From: Bacteroidota bacterium
GTDB lineage: Bacteria > Bacteroidota > Bacteroidia > Bacteroidales > UBA7960
DNA length: 64,000 bases
Assembly: GCA_007693555.1 (NCBI GenBank)
Contig: REDJ01000119.1
Location: 1-64,000 of the forward strand
Direction: 5' to 3'
Shown piece after piece: positions 51,552 to 63,516 of this stretch (positions are counted from its first letter, which is position 1; every line of letters begins with the position of its first letter). The notes under the pieces were generated by a model, which did no database searches, was not told the origin of the DNA, and was given only the letters and a program-made list of their open reading frames with translations. The translations under genes and the position numbers were made by a program.

Positions 51552-52826
51552 CTAATCCGAAGTGTCATTCTCGAAAAATTGCTTGCCTCTTTGCAAAATC
51601 ATATCAAAGAAATTTCCTTTGGTTTTTTCTGAATGATTGGAAACCTGTGAGGTATTTTTTCTTTTTTGTTTCTCTGCATTGAGAAATCCCTGAATCACAA
51701 GACCTACACCGGTAGCATGCATAGGCTTGGCAACTTCATCAGAGGGTGCTTTGGCAAGATGCTCTCCCGGATAACCAATACGGGTGTCCATACCCGTCAT
51801 GAAAGAAGTAAGTTGTGCAATATGCTTCAATTGGCTGCCCCCACCTGTAAGTACAATACCTGCAATGAGCTTGTTTTCAAACCCTGAATTTCTTATTTCA
51901 TAATACACCTGCTCTATGATATCTTCGGTGCGTGCCTGAATGATATTAGCCAGATTTTTCAATGAAATTTCCTTGGGTTCTCTCCCCTTCAGGCCGGGAA
52001 TAGAAACAATTTCTTCATCTCTGTTTTCACTGGCCAGTGCTGAACCAAAGTTTACTTTTAATGCTTCAGCCTGTGTTTTTATAATAGAACAACCTTCACG
52101 GATATCTTCAGTAATTACATTTCCACCCAGTGGGATTACGGCTGTATGTCTAATTATATTGTCCTGAAAGATGGCAATATCAGTTGTACCTCCCCCGATA
52201 TCCACAAGTGCAACACCGGCTTCTTTTTCTTCAGCACTCAAAACCGCTTCAGATGAAGCCAGGGGCTCAAGGATAAGTTCAGAGATTTCAAGCCCTGCTT
52301 TAGATACACATTTTTCAATGTTCCTGGCTGCTGCCAGTTGTCCGGTAATAATATGGAAATTTGCTTCAAGGCAAATACCAGACATGCCTATTGGAGCTCG
52401 AATTCCTTGCTCATTATCAATAATATAATCCTGGGGTATTACATGGATAATCTCCTGTCCGGGTGGTAATACCAGTTTATACATATTATCGATAAGAAAG
52501 TCAACATCCTTTTGGTCAATTTCATCATCGATGGTGTTGCGCATAATGCTTCCCCGATGTTGCAAACTGCGGATGTGTTGCCCTGCAATCCCCACATTAA
52601 CCAAACGTATCTCTACCCCCGATTTCTGCTCTGCTTCATTTACAGCAGCGCGGATAGAATCAACCGTATGCTGGATATTGGCAACAACACCCCGGCTTAC
52701 ACCCAGGGATGGACTCTTGCCAAGTCCAAGGATTTCTACTTTTCCGTATTCATTTTTTCGTCCAACAATACAGGCAATTTTTGTTGAACCAATGTCTAAG
52801 CCTACAATAATTTCAGATGGTACCAT
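51552..52826 (-). CDS. ftsA: Cell division protein FtsA
   Basis: 424 aa; IVGLDIGSTKIACIVG; VDIGGGTTDIAIF. Confidence 0.97.
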   Translation of the reverse strand: MVPSEIIVGLDIGSTKIACIVGRKNEYGKVEILGLGKSPSLGVSRGVVANIQHTVDSIRAAVNEAEQKSGVEIRLVNVGIAGQHIRSLQHRGSIMRNTIDDEIDQKDVDFLIDNMYKLVLPPGQEIIHVIPQDYIIDNEQGIRAPIGMSGICLEANFHIITGQLAAARNIEKCVSKAGLEISELILEPLASSEAVLSAEEKEAGVALVDIGGGTTDIAIFQDNIIRHTAVIPLGGNVITEDIREGCSIIKTQAEALKVNFGSALASENRDEEIVSIPGLKGREPKEISLKNLANIIQARTEDIIEQVYYEIRNSGFENKLIAGIVLTGGGSQLKHIAQLTSFMTGMDTRIGYPGEHLAKAPSDEVAKPMHATGVGLVIQGFLNAEKQKRKNTSQVSNHSEKTKGNFFDMILQRGKQFFENDTSD

Positions 52827-52834
52827 AGCAGCAT

Positions 52835-53620
52835 TTATTTAGAACAAACAATCTGGTTTTTAAATTTTAAATTGATTCTCCTGTAACTATTCCAACCCAC
52901 ATGGGTGAGCCCATTTTGATAGAATACCAGGAGTTTGTTGAATTTTTCTTCAATATCTTCAGCCTTTCCAAACTCAATGACATGTGACCCGTTTTTGGGT
53001 ATCAGTTCAAAGTCACCGTTTCGGGTAACATAAATCTGATCAATCCACGCATTCCAGAAAGAATTATTTACGATAAAATGTATAAGTTTATTCAAATCAT
53101 ACAATCGCTTTTGAGAAGATGTGAGTTCCTTTGATGATTTAAAGCTTTTAATATCAGTATTGGGTGAATAGCGTGCAGAAATATGACCTGTTACTATAAT
53201 GACCCTTGCAGTGTATTGGTTAGAGACTTTCATCAATCGCCCGTTGCTGTCCAGATAAAAAGATTCGTTATGAGCATTGATAATTCTTGCAATGGGTTCA
53301 CGTTGTATTGCGTTTACCCGTATACTTCCATCAATCGTTCTGTAAACCTGACTTTCCTCAACATAGTACATATTGCTCACCAATTCTTCAATATTTCTTA
53401 ATGATACGTTTCTTAAAGGCTGTCCTTCAAGATTTTTATAACGTTCAAATACTTTTTCAATAACATCTGAATTATCAATAAAATAATGACTACCCATTAC
53501 ATGTACATGAAAATCACGACATGCAATACCCTTGTTGCTTTCCACTGCAAAACCAAGCAGAATAAAAATACCTACAGGTATAGTGACATAAAATACTATG
53601 ACTGCAATTTTTTTTATCAT
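52835..53620 (-). CDS. ftsQ: Cell division protein FtsQ/DivIB-like
   Basis: 261 aa; N-terminal TM, POTRA/FtsQ-like region; position between murC and ftsA. Confidence 0.88.
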   Translation of the reverse strand: MIKKIAVIVFYVTIPVGIFILLGFAVESNKGIACRDFHVHVMGSHYFIDNSDVIEKVFERYKNLEGQPLRNVSLRNIEELVSNMYYVEESQVYRTIDGSIRVNAIQREPIARIINAHNESFYLDSNGRLMKVSNQYTARVIIVTGHISARYSPNTDIKSFKSSKELTSSQKRLYDLNKLIHFIVNNSFWNAWIDQIYVTRNGDFELIPKNGSHVIEFGKAEDIEEKFNKLLVFYQNGLTHVGWNSYRRINLKFKNQIVCSK

Positions 53621-54966
53621 GCTTTTAGCCTTTCTTTTAAAGGTGTCACAAAACGCTCTATATTACCTGCTCCCATTGTAATAATTACATCAGAACGGTT
53701 TTTCCCTATAAATTCTATCAGCTTTTCATCTTCAATCAATATTTTTTCATTTTTGCTGATTTTTTCAAAAATTAAATCTGAGCTTACTCCTTCCAACGGC
53801 AATTCTCTTGCAGGGTAAATATTCAAAAGAATTACCTGATCCAACATGCTTAGTGCTTCAGCAAATTCATCAGCTAAATCCCTTGTTCGTGAATAAAGAT
53901 GAGGTTGAAAGATTCCGGTAATTTTTTTGGCCGGAAAAAACTCTCTTGCTGCCTTTACACATGCAATGATTTCATTGGGATGATGGGCATAATCATCAAT
54001 ATACACTAAATCCGGCCGGTTAATATGAACTTCAAATCTGCGTTTTACTCCTTTGTATGTAGCCAGTGCTTTGCCAATGTCATCCCAGGATACACCTGCA
54101 ATCAATGAAGCGGCAGAGGATGCAACAGCATTTTCCAGATTATATCTGCCTGGGATACCAAATTCAAAGCAATAGCGGTTGTTATTGTAAATCAAATGCG
54201 CAAAATACTTACCTGCTTTCAGTTTTGTTTTTTCTAATCTAAAATCAGCCTGTTGAGATATTCCGTAGGTTTTTACATTTGCCCTGACAGAAATACGATT
54301 TCTGATTGACTCATGCAGGATCAGATGACCAGCCTCATAGATTTTCTCAGCAAATTTGCTGAATGATTCTTCCATGGCTTTCAAATTGCCATATACATCC
54401 AGATGATCTGCATCTATAGAGGTAATTATGCCAATCTGTGGGTTCAGGTGTAAAAATGATCTGTCAAACTCATCCGCTTCGGCTATTATCCAGTCAGATT
54501 TATCAGAACCCATAAAATTGGTATTGTAGTTTACACTGATACCTCCCATGAAAGCTGAAAAATTTTTCTTCGCGTGCCTGAAAATATGTCCTATAATGCT
54601 CGTAACCGTTGTTTTACCATGTGTGCCAGCAACTGCAATAGTGGGTATCTTTTCTGAAATCATACCTAAAACCTCTGCCCGCTTAAACATAGGTATATTT
54701 CTATACCTCAGGTACTCAAACTCCTTGTTAGTGGCCGGGATAGCAGGAGTGTAGACAACCAGATCCAATACAGCAGGTATTTCTGAATTATTTTCATTAT
54801 AATGAATTTTTGCCCCCTCCTTTTCAAGACTGTGGGTAATATCTGTTTCCGTTCTGTCATAGCCGGCAACAGATTTTCCAAGCCAAAGGAAATAGCGAGC
54901 CAGGGCACTCATTCCAATGCCTCCGATTCCGAGAAAATACACGCTATTTACTTTGTTTATATCCAT
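53617..54966 (-). CDS. murC: UDP-N-acetylmuramate--L-alanine ligase
   Basis: 449 aa; GIGGIGMSALARYFLWLGKSVAGYD; AVAGTHGKTTVTSI. Confidence 0.97.
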   Translation of the reverse strand: MDINKVNSVYFLGIGGIGMSALARYFLWLGKSVAGYDRTETDITHSLEKEGAKIHYNENNSEIPAVLDLVVYTPAIPATNKEFEYLRYRNIPMFKRAEVLGMISEKIPTIAVAGTHGKTTVTSIIGHIFRHAKKNFSAFMGGISVNYNTNFMGSDKSDWIIAEADEFDRSFLHLNPQIGIITSIDADHLDVYGNLKAMEESFSKFAEKIYEAGHLILHESIRNRISVRANVKTYGISQQADFRLEKTKLKAGKYFAHLIYNNNRYCFEFGIPGRYNLENAVASSAASLIAGVSWDDIGKALATYKGVKRRFEVHINRPDLVYIDDYAHHPNEIIACVKAAREFFPAKKITGIFQPHLYSRTRDLADEFAEALSMLDQVILLNIYPARELPLEGVSSDLIFEKISKNEKILIEDEKLIEFIGKNRSDVIITMGAGNIERFVTPLKERLKA

Positions 54967-54970
54967 TTAT

Positions 54971-56083
54971 TTAATTCTTCACAAGAGACATTGCCATGCT
55001 CGCAATATTATTTGCAGCATCGCGATAAGACATTCTGGCAATGTTTTCTTTCAATTTGAAAATTTTATCTTCATCAAAAATCAAATCTATAATAGCCGGG
55101 CCTAATTCTTTTTGTGCATCTTTATCTGTAACCAAAACTGCTGCATTCAGATTCACCAGGGCCATCGCATTCTTTGTCTGGTGATCCTCAGCTACATTGG
55201 GTGATGGAACCAAAACAGAAGGCAACTGCAGTGCACAAATTTCACTTACAGCAATAGCACCTGCCCTGGATACAACCAGGTCGCAGGCAGCATATGCCAA
55301 ATCCATCCTGTCAATAAATGCAGAAACAACAATACCGAACTTTTCCATTCCGGTAACTGCTTCCCAGGCCGTTTGATAATAGTTTTTACCGGTTTGCCAG
55401 ATCAGCTGAACATCATTAAATACCAGCAATTTAAGACTGCTCTTCATGGCTTCATTCATTGAAAGTGCACCCAGGCTACCTCCAACCATTAACACTACTT
55501 TTTTGTTGATGGAAAGGTTAAAATAAGCAAGGGCTTCCTGCTTTTTGCCTGGAGCTTTTAATATGTCATTCCTGACCGGATTTCCGGTTAAATAAATTTT
55601 ATCCTTAGGGAAAAACTTCTCCATTCCTTCATATGCCACACAAATTTTATCCACTTTTTTGGCAAGCAACTTATTGGTTAGTCCGGCATAGGAATTCTGC
55701 TCCTGAATCAGCGTTGGAACTCCCTGTTTTGCGGCAGCTCTGAGTATGGGCCCGCTTGCATATCCTCCCACACCTATAACAACATCAGGCCGGAATCTTT
55801 TGATGATATTTTTAGACCTTATGAGGCTGTCAAAAAGTTTAAACGGTACCAGCAAATTTTTCCATGTAAGTCTTCTTTGTAACCCTGCAATATTTAATCC
55901 GACGATATGATACCCTGCTGCCGGTACTTTTTTCATCTCCAGTCTGCCTTTTGCCCCAACAAACAAAATCATGGCATTATAAGCTTTTGATCTGATTGCA
56001 TTAGCAATAGCAATAGCAGGAAAAACATGTCCTCCGGTTCCACCTCCGGCTATGATTACTTTCAGATTTTTAGGTTGGGACAT
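54971..56083 (-). CDS. murG: UDP-GlcNAc:lipid I GlcNAc transferase
   Basis: IIAGGGTGGHVFPAIAIANAI. Start trimmed to MSQPKNLKV. Confidence 0.97.
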   Translation of the reverse strand: MSQPKNLKVIIAGGGTGGHVFPAIAIANAIRSKAYNAMILFVGAKGRLEMKKVPAAGYHIVGLNIAGLQRRLTWKNLLVPFKLFDSLIRSKNIIKRFRPDVVIGVGGYASGPILRAAAKQGVPTLIQEQNSYAGLTNKLLAKKVDKICVAYEGMEKFFPKDKIYLTGNPVRNDILKAPGKKQEALAYFNLSINKKVVLMVGGSLGALSMNEAMKSSLKLLVFNDVQLIWQTGKNYYQTAWEAVTGMEKFGIVVSAFIDRMDLAYAACDLVVSRAGAIAVSEICALQLPSVLVPSPNVAEDHQTKNAMALVNLNAAVLVTDKDAQKELGPAIIDLIFDEDKIFKLKENIARMSYRDAANNIASMAMSLVKN

Positions 56084-57233
56084 ACTCACCTCCTTCCTTA
56101 GTTTCCAACTCCAGTTCCTCAACCTTCCTGCTCACACTTAAAATAATTCCTATCGCAAGGCTTGTAAACCACAATGATGTTCCACCCATGCTCACCATGG
56201 GAAGTGGCTGGCCGGTTACAGGAAGTAACCCCACATTTACAGCTATGTTAATCATGGCCTGGAATACCAGGCTGAAAGTAAGACCCGCTGCCAGTAAAGC
56301 ACCAAATGTCCCCGGACTGCGATGAGCAATCCTTACCCCCCTGAATAACAATATCAGGTATAACAGTACTATGATAAAACCTCCGATCAACCCGTATTCC
56401 TCAACAATAATTGCATAGATAAAATCAGAATAGGCCTGCGGAAGAAAATTCCGTTGCGAAGAGTTGCCCGGCAATTTTCCTGTTACACCTCCGGTGGCTA
56501 TTGCAATTTTTGCCTGGTCAACCTGGTAGGTATCACCTACATCTTTGTTTACAAAGTTTTCAATCCTGCTCTTCCAGGTGTAAAGACGACCGGTATCAGG
56601 AGAATTTAACAGAACAACGATAAATACACTCATCAGAATCATTCCCATAAATAAAAGTGCCAGGATATATTTCATACTCACCCGGCCAATAAACATAAGC
56701 ACCACCGAAGTTGCGAACAAAATAATTGCAGTGGAGAGATTGGCAGGCATAATAAGTGCACAAACCACAATAACCGGTAGTATAATGGGAAGAAATGCAG
56801 ACTTCAGGTCCTTTATTCTATCCTGTTTTTTTGTGAGCATCCTGGCTATATAAATAATCAATGCCAGCTTGGCAAAATCTGAGCTTTGAAAAGTAATATT
56901 TATCACAGGGAGTGTAAGCCAGCGATTTGCTTCGTTGATATTTGTACCAATTAAAAGAGTAAGAACAAGAAGAGGAATGGCTATAAAAAGTGCCAGTTGT
57001 GATAGTCTTGAATAATAAGTATACTTGATTTTATGCGCCACAAACATCAGGAACAATCCCATTACCATAATTATAAAGTGCTTAAACAGGTAATATTCAG
57101 TGTTACCGGCCTGATACCTGTAAGCCAGTGTACCCGTGGAGCTGTATACTGCCAGAATGGAAAACAGTGATAAAAAGGCTACAACAAACCAGATAACCTT
57201 ATCACCTTGTAATTTACCCAATATGGCTTTCAT
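56070..57233 (-). CDS. ftsW: SEDS peptidoglycan polymerase FtsW
   Basis: 387 aa; polytopic; LPVTGQPLPMVSMGGTSL. Confidence 0.95.
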   Translation of the reverse strand: MKAILGKLQGDKVIWFVVAFLSLFSILAVYSSTGTLAYRYQAGNTEYYLFKHFIIMVMGLFLMFVAHKIKYTYYSRLSQLALFIAIPLLVLTLLIGTNINEANRWLTLPVINITFQSSDFAKLALIIYIARMLTKKQDRIKDLKSAFLPIILPVIVVCALIMPANLSTAIILFATSVVLMFIGRVSMKYILALLFMGMILMSVFIVVLLNSPDTGRLYTWKSRIENFVNKDVGDTYQVDQAKIAIATGGVTGKLPGNSSQRNFLPQAYSDFIYAIIVEEYGLIGGFIIVLLYLILLFRGVRIAHRSPGTFGALLAAGLTFSLVFQAMINIAVNVGLLPVTGQPLPMVSMGGTSLWFTSLAIGIILSVSRKVEELELETKEGGEYVPT

Positions 57234-57290
57234 TCCTGATTGATTTTAATTTTTAAAAAGTATTCTGCTTTATCTGTTACTCAAAATCAT

Positions 57291-58634
57291 TTAAAGGTCG
57301 TAAACTGCTTTTTTAAATTGTCTGCCACGATCTTCAAAGTTTTCAAATAAATCAAAACTTGCGCAGGCAGGCGAAAGCAATACCACATCGCCTTTTTCGC
57401 CCAGTAAATAAGCTGCTTTTACTGCATCTTCTGCACTCTCAGTCTCAACAATGTCTTTAATAACAGATGAAAAAGTTTCTTTAACCCTGCTATTATCTTT
57501 ACCCAGACAAACAATTGCCTTCACTTTGCTTTTTACAAGTTCCATAAGCTGGGTGTAGTCGTTTCCCTTATCCATTCCACCCATAATCCAGATTATGGGT
57601 TTGTTGATACTTTCAAGGGCATACCAGGCTGAGTTAACATTTGTGGCTTTGCTGTCATTGATAAACTCAATGCCTTTCACATACGAAACATGCTCCAGCC
57701 TGTGTTCAATATTTTCAAATTCAGTAAGACTTTGTTTGATGACTTCCTTCCGGATATCAACCAACCTGGCAGCAATTCCCGATGCCATGGAGTTGTAAAC
57801 ATTATGCTTACCAACTAGTGCTAATTCTTTTATTTCCATTTTTAAAACTTCCTTGTTGATTTGAATTACAAGTAAATTATTGTTCTTTATGTAAGCCCCT
57901 TCGCGGGGAATAAATTTTTCAGTATATGGATACAAGCAGGATTTTATATCTTTTTTCTTTATTTCTTGAACTATTACAGGATCATCCTCGTAAAAAATAA
58001 AATGATCACTTTCAGTTTGATTTTGCAGTATTCTGAATTTGGATGCCGTATATTTCTCAAAACTGTTTTCGTAACGATCAAGATGATCTGGTGTAATGTT
58101 CAACAATACCGCTATTTCTGCTTTAAAATCGAACATTGCGTCAAGCTGAAAACTGGAGATTTCAAGCACATAATAATCAAAATCATTTTCAGCAACCTGC
58201 CAGGCAAAGCTTTGCCCCACATTGCCGGCTAATCCCACATGGTATCCGGCTCTCTTTAAAATATCGTAAATCAGCAATGTGGTAGTGGTTTTACCATTGC
58301 TCCCGGTAATACATATTTTGTATGCATCTGTATATCTGGCAGCAAATTCAATTTCAGAAATAATCCGTATACCTTTCTTCCTGGCTTTTTTAATAATTGG
58401 CACATGATCAGGAATTCCCGGACTTTTGACAATTTCATTTACAGATAAAATCTTCTCTTCAGAATGCTTTTCTTCTTCCCACTTTATACCATGATTTTTA
58501 AGAGCGTTTTTATATTTTTCATTGATCCTGCCTTTGTCTGACAGGAAAACATCAAATCCTTTTTTCTTTGCCAGAATAGCGGCACCTACCCCACTTTCGC
58601 CTCCGCCCAGTATGATTATGCCAGGGCCATCCAT
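57291..58634 (-). CDS. murD: UDP-N-acetylmuramoyl-L-alanine--D-glutamate ligase
   Basis: 447 aa; GSNGKTTTTLLIYDIL; order in cluster. Confidence 0.96.
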   Translation of the reverse strand: MDGPGIIILGGGESGVGAAILAKKKGFDVFLSDKGRINEKYKNALKNHGIKWEEEKHSEEKILSVNEIVKSPGIPDHVPIIKKARKKGIRIISEIEFAARYTDAYKICITGSNGKTTTTLLIYDILKRAGYHVGLAGNVGQSFAWQVAENDFDYYVLEISSFQLDAMFDFKAEIAVLLNITPDHLDRYENSFEKYTASKFRILQNQTESDHFIFYEDDPVIVQEIKKKDIKSCLYPYTEKFIPREGAYIKNNNLLVIQINKEVLKMEIKELALVGKHNVYNSMASGIAARLVDIRKEVIKQSLTEFENIEHRLEHVSYVKGIEFINDSKATNVNSAWYALESINKPIIWIMGGMDKGNDYTQLMELVKSKVKAIVCLGKDNSRVKETFSSVIKDIVETESAEDAVKAAYLLGEKGDVVLLSPACASFDLFENFEDRGRQFKKAVYDL

Positions 58635-58639
58635 TTTAA

Positions 58640-59896
58640 CTACCTAACTTTGAGGGTTATGACTGAAATCACTGCAAGAATGATCCCGACAATCAGGAAC
58701 CTCTGTACTATCTTTGCCTCATGATAGCCCAGCAACTGAAAGTGATGATGCAACGGGGCCATCTTAAATATCCTCCGACCTTCACCAAATCGCCATCTGG
58801 TAAACTTAAACCAGCTCACCTGCATCAATACAGATAAACTCTCCATAAAAAAAACTCCGCACATGATAGGAATCAAAAGTTCTTTTCTGATGCTTATGGC
58901 AAAAACAGCTATTATTCCTCCCAGTGCAAGGCTTCCTGTATCGCCCATAAATACCTGTGCAGGATAAGAGTTATACCATAAAAATCCTACACATGCTCCT
59001 ACAAATGCAGCTATGAAGACAACCATTTCACCCGTATTGGGTATATACATAATATTCAGGTAATTAGAAAATATCACATTGCCTGAAACATAAGCCAATA
59101 TCCCAAGAGTCACCCCAATTATAGCCGAGGTTCCTGTGGCAAGCCCATCGAGCCCATCCGTTATATTGGCCCCATTGGATACGGCAGTAATAATAAGTAT
59201 AACTACAATGATAAATGCCAGAAAAACCCATCTCTCATAACCCTCACCCATCCATCTGACCAATACAGCATAATCAAATTCATTATCTTTTAAGAATGGA
59301 ATGGTTGTTTTGGTTGATTTTACGGATTCTCTCTGCACCTCATCCTGGGTTCTCATACCCGCATCAATTTCAAGAAGTGCATCAGTGCTTACAAATTCAA
59401 ACTGGGGTATAACATTTTCCCGAATAACAACAGAATCATTAAAATACAAAACACTGCCAACAATGACTCCCAGGCTGATTTGACCCAGAATCTTAAATTT
59501 TCCGTGTAATCCTTTCTTTTCTTTCAAAAAAACCTTGATATAATCATCAATGAAACCTATTCCACCTAACCATATAGTGGAAAAGATGAGAAGCTGTATA
59601 TAAACATTATCAAGCCTGGCAAAAAGCAGCGCCGGAATAATGATAGAGGCAATTATTATTAATCCTCCCATGGTTGGGGTGCCTTGTTTTTGCATCTGAC
59701 CTTCAAGACCCAGATTACGTATGGTTTCTCCCACCTGCTTCTTTTGTAAATACCTGATAATTCTTTTGCCAAATATCATGGAAATGAAAAGCGAAAGTAT
59801 CAAAGCACTGCCTGCCCGAAATGAAATGTATTGAAATAACCCTGCTCCGGGTAAATCAAATACTCTGTCCAGATATGTAAAAAGATGATACAGCAT
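58640..59896 (-). CDS. mraY: Phospho-N-acetylmuramoyl-pentapeptide transferase
   Basis: 418 aa; [38 protein letters not shown]. Confidence 0.98.
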   Translation of the reverse strand: MLYHLFTYLDRVFDLPGAGLFQYISFRAGSALILSLFISMIFGKRIIRYLQKKQVGETIRNLGLEGQMQKQGTPTMGGLIIIASIIIPALLFARLDNVYIQLLIFSTIWLGGIGFIDDYIKVFLKEKKGLHGKFKILGQISLGVIVGSVLYFNDSVVIRENVIPQFEFVSTDALLEIDAGMRTQDEVQRESVKSTKTTIPFLKDNEFDYAVLVRWMGEGYERWVFLAFIIVVILIITAVSNGANITDGLDGLATGTSAIIGVTLGILAYVSGNVIFSNYLNIMYIPNTGEMVVFIAAFVGACVGFLWYNSYPAQVFMGDTGSLALGGIIAVFAISIRKELLIPIMCGVFFMESLSVLMQVSWFKFTRWRFGEGRRIFKMAPLHHHFQLLGYHEAKIVQRFLIVGIILAVISVITLKVR

Positions 59897-59909
59897 AATT
59901 ATATATAGT

Positions 59910-61367
59910 TCAGGCCAATGCCTCTTTTAAAATCATTTTATCATCAAATGGGTGTTTTACACCTTTAATTTCCTGGTACTTTTCATGTCCTTTACCTGCT
60001 ACCAGAATAATATCGTCCTCTCTGGCCATAGCTGATGCGGCCTTTATTGCCTCAGCCCTGTTAAGAATCACGACCGCCTTTTTGCTACTTACCGGGTCCA
60101 GCCCCTTTTGCATATCACGGATAATAGCTTCCGGTTCCTCAAAGCGTGGATTATCAGAAGTAAGAATAACCTTATTGCTATATGTTGCTGATATAGAAGC
60201 CATCAAAGGACGTTTTGCAGTATCGCGATTACCTCCGCAACCAACTACCGTTATTAAATTTTCAGAACCTTTTCGCAAGGACTGAATAGTCGTTAGAACA
60301 TTTTCCAGGGCATCGGGTGTATGCGCATAATCAGTAATTGCTATTATCTTTCCCGGACTGATAAAGTAATCAAACCGCCCTTCCACGGGTTCTAAGCTGC
60401 TTAATGCTGTTAAGCTTTCATCACTTTCAATCCCCAGCAATCTGCTGCAAGCATATATTGCCAAAAGATTATAAGCATTAAATTCTCCTACCAGCTTACA
60501 CCATACTTCACGTCCTTCAATATTCAATACCAGCCCTGTGAGCTGATTTTCAATAATTTTAGCATGATAATCAGCCAGATTCTTAATACCGAATGCATAT
60601 TTTTTTGCTAAAGTGTTTTGCAACATTACCTGCCCGTTTTTATCATCCAGGTTTACAAGGGCAAAACTTTCACGAGGAAGATTATCAAAAAATGCCTTTT
60701 TGGTATTTATATATTCAAGAAAGGTTTTATGATAATCCAGGTGATCATGCGTAATATTGGTAAAAATACCCCCGGCAAATTTCACATCCGCAACGCGGTT
60801 TTGATGAATGGCATGAGAACTTACTTCCATAAAACAATACTCACAGCCCTGCTTAATCATATCATGAAATAATCCATTCAATGCAATAGCATCAGGTGTT
60901 GTGTATAGTGAATCGAGTTCATCATTACCTATTTTATTACAGATGGTTGAAACAAGTCCGCACTTATAACCCAGCGAATTCATCAGTTTATGGAGCAGGC
61001 TTGCAACTGTAGTTTTGCCATTTGTTCCTGTAACCCCAATTATTTTGAGATTTGCAGAAGGGTTGTCAAAAAAGTTTGAGGCAATAACTCCTAAGGCTTT
61101 ACTGCTATCATTAACCTTAATGAAACTTATCTTTTCGGGCAGTTTTTCCGGGAATTTCTCACATACAACCGCTACTGCCCCTGAGTCTAAGGCCTGCGAA
61201 ATAAAATCATGCCCATCAGAATTGAGTCCCCTGATGGCTATAAAGAGATCACCTTCACCCACTTTGCGCGAGTCAAAAACAGGATTTCGGATTTCAATAT
61301 CCGTTGACCCTGCAATTTCCAGCAGGTCGCATTTATACAATATTTCGCTCAAAAGCTTCAAACTCAA
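59910..61367 (-). CDS. murE: UDP-MurNAc-tripeptide synthetase
   Basis: 485 aa; [28 protein letters not shown] (DAP-type DNPR). Confidence 0.97.
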   Translation of the reverse strand: MSLKLLSEILYKCDLLEIAGSTDIEIRNPVFDSRKVGEGDLFIAIRGLNSDGHDFISQALDSGAVAVVCEKFPEKLPEKISFIKVNDSSKALGVIASNFFDNPSANLKIIGVTGTNGKTTVASLLHKLMNSLGYKCGLVSTICNKIGNDELDSLYTTPDAIALNGLFHDMIKQGCEYCFMEVSSHAIHQNRVADVKFAGGIFTNITHDHLDYHKTFLEYINTKKAFFDNLPRESFALVNLDDKNGQVMLQNTLAKKYAFGIKNLADYHAKIIENQLTGLVLNIEGREVWCKLVGEFNAYNLLAIYACSRLLGIESDESLTALSSLEPVEGRFDYFISPGKIIAITDYAHTPDALENVLTTIQSLRKGSENLITVVGCGGNRDTAKRPLMASISATYSNKVILTSDNPRFEEPEAIIRDMQKGLDPVSSKKAVVILNRAEAIKAASAMAREDDIILVAGKGHEKYQEIKGVKHPFDDKMILKEALA

Positions 61368-61373
61368 TTTATT

Positions 61374-63482
61374 TTATGACAATTCTATGAATATTACACT
61401 ACCTTCATTTATCCGGGTTCCGGGTCGCATGCTTTGCGAACGTATCACTCCCCGGCCTGCAAAGCGCACTCGTAAGCCGGCATTTTCCAGAATGTACATG
61501 GCATCTTTCAGTCCCATACCAACAACATTGGGCACCAGATTGGGTATCATTTCTCTTCCTGCAACAATTACAGTATCTGTGCCTGAAGGAGAACTTCCTG
61601 CCCAGTGCATATCGTCATTGAATATGACATTACATCTGAATATGGAATAAATCTCTACAAGATCATCTTTGCTGGCAGCTCTTATGGCGGGAAGGGATGC
61701 CAGAACAGGCTCCATATTATTTTCCACCGGGATATTCAGATTGCCGGTCGCATAAATCTTATCGGCAATTTCTTTAAATACCGGTGCAGCTACCTGGCTG
61801 CCTGTATAAATCCAGCCTCTGGGATTGTGTATTACCACTATTATGGAATAAACGGGATCATCAGCCGGAAAATAACCAACAAAAGAGGCTCTGTAGGCAG
61901 CTCTTCCATCTGTTCTGTAACCTCCTCCTGCTGCTGCAATCTGCGCTGTACCTGTTTTACCTGCAATGGAATAAAATGGTGATTTGATATTGGATGCTGT
62001 TCCATTATTCACAGTTTCTTCCATCATTTCTTTTACAATCCCCAGGGTGTAACCGGAAGCAATAGAACGATTGAGAACCTGGGGATGAAATCTGCGTATG
62101 GTTCTTCCGGTTTGCCGCACTTCATCCACAAACATGGGTTTCATCAATCTGCCGTCATTTGCAACAGCATTATACAATGTAAGAATTTGCAACGGAGTAA
62201 GTGAAACATTGTATCCGATAGACATCCAGGGTAAGGTAAGACCTGACCAGGAAGCATCACCCACTGCGGGTATATAAGGATTACCTTCTCCTCTGATCTC
62301 AACTCCCAATGGCTCATTTATACCCAATGCATTGATCCTGGTAATAAAACGCTGTGGATTGCGTTGATAATTTTCATCAACCAGCCGGGCAAAAGCCACA
62401 TTTGAAGATAAAGCAAATGCCTCTTTTACAGTAATTGTTCCATGACCGCCTTCACGCGAATCGCGCATTGTACGTCCATGAAAACTTATTCTACCGTCAC
62501 CGGTTTCCACTATATCATCGGGAGTTACTTTACCATCTTCCAACAGGGCAATCATGGTTGCCAATTTAAAAGTGGAACCTGGTTCAGTACTTTCTCCTAT
62601 TGCGTAATTGAAGGTTTCATCGTAACGACCGCTGGAAGTCCGGGTTAAATTGCTTATAGCTCTTATCCTGCCTGTTTTAACTTCCATGATAACAACTGAA
62701 CCATGTTGTGCCTGGTATCTCTCCAGTTGTTTTCTCAGTGCTGCTTCAGCAATATCCTGAGTATGAATATTTATCGTTGTAATGATGTCTTTTCCGTTTC
62801 GCGATTTGATTTCATTTTCATCATTCAATGGCATCCACTGCCCACCACTTATTCGCTGCATAAGCCTTTTCCCCTGAATACCTTCGAGGTATTCACGGTA
62901 AGCTCCTTCAAGACCCACATAAACACCTTCTCTTTCATAGCCAATGGTTCGGGCAGCAAGTGATCTAAAAGGCATTTCACGACGGCTTCTTTGCTCAACA
63001 ATCAGCCCCCCTCTGAATCTGCCAAGACGAAATATTGGAAATGTCCTGAGTTGGGTAAGTTCATGATACGAAACATTGCGCTTTACCAGGAAATATCTCT
63101 CCTGGTTGCGGCGAGCCTGCATCAGTAGACGCTTGTACTCGGCTCTTGAACGGTCGCGAAATAACCTGGAAAGATAAAAAGCCAGAGAATCAATCCCGGC
63201 ATTGAAAACCTCATCGGAAATGACATTGCGATGCAAATCCATCCGGATTTCGTAAATCGGAACACTGGTTGCCAGCAGTCTGCCGTCATCTGCAAGAATA
63301 TCTCCACGTATGGCATCAATATCTATGTATCTCATAGTGGAGTTTCTGGCCAATTGTTTCCATTCATCGCCTTCCACAAACTGAATGTACACAACCCTGA
63401 AGAGAATTAATGCACCAAAGCCTACCGTAAGAAAGTAGACCAGGTATATTCTCCACAATATGTCTCCCTTGTTCGTATCCAC
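61374..63482 (-). CDS. ftsI: Penicillin-binding protein (FtsI-like transpeptidase) with one PASTA domain
   Basis: 702 aa; STFKLATMIALLEDG, SSN, KTGTAQ motifs; C-term PNVVGMGLKDAMYILENAGLRVRFAGRG. Confidence 0.95.
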   Translation of the reverse strand: MDTNKGDILWRIYLVYFLTVGFGALILFRVVYIQFVEGDEWKQLARNSTMRYIDIDAIRGDILADDGRLLATSVPIYEIRMDLHRNVISDEVFNAGIDSLAFYLSRLFRDRSRAEYKRLLMQARRNQERYFLVKRNVSYHELTQLRTFPIFRLGRFRGGLIVEQRSRREMPFRSLAARTIGYEREGVYVGLEGAYREYLEGIQGKRLMQRISGGQWMPLNDENEIKSRNGKDIITTINIHTQDIAEAALRKQLERYQAQHGSVVIMEVKTGRIRAISNLTRTSSGRYDETFNYAIGESTEPGSTFKLATMIALLEDGKVTPDDIVETGDGRISFHGRTMRDSREGGHGTITVKEAFALSSNVAFARLVDENYQRNPQRFITRINALGINEPLGVEIRGEGNPYIPAVGDASWSGLTLPWMSIGYNVSLTPLQILTLYNAVANDGRLMKPMFVDEVRQTGRTIRRFHPQVLNRSIASGYTLGIVKEMMEETVNNGTASNIKSPFYSIAGKTGTAQIAAAGGGYRTDGRAAYRASFVGYFPADDPVYSIIVVIHNPRGWIYTGSQVAAPVFKEIADKIYATGNLNIPVENNMEPVLASLPAIRAASKDDLVEIYSIFRCNVIFNDDMHWAGSSPSGTDTVIVAGREMIPNLVPNVVGMGLKDAMYILENAGLRVRFAGRGVIRSQSMRPGTRINEGSVIFIELS

Positions 63483-63516
63483 TAATAGTAAGTTTGGTTT
63501 TTTGGTTTGTTAAACT

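Noticed and set aside
61015-61650. + strand ORF of 211 aa
   Set aside because: Lies antisense across murE and ftsI; composition typical of a shadow ORF.
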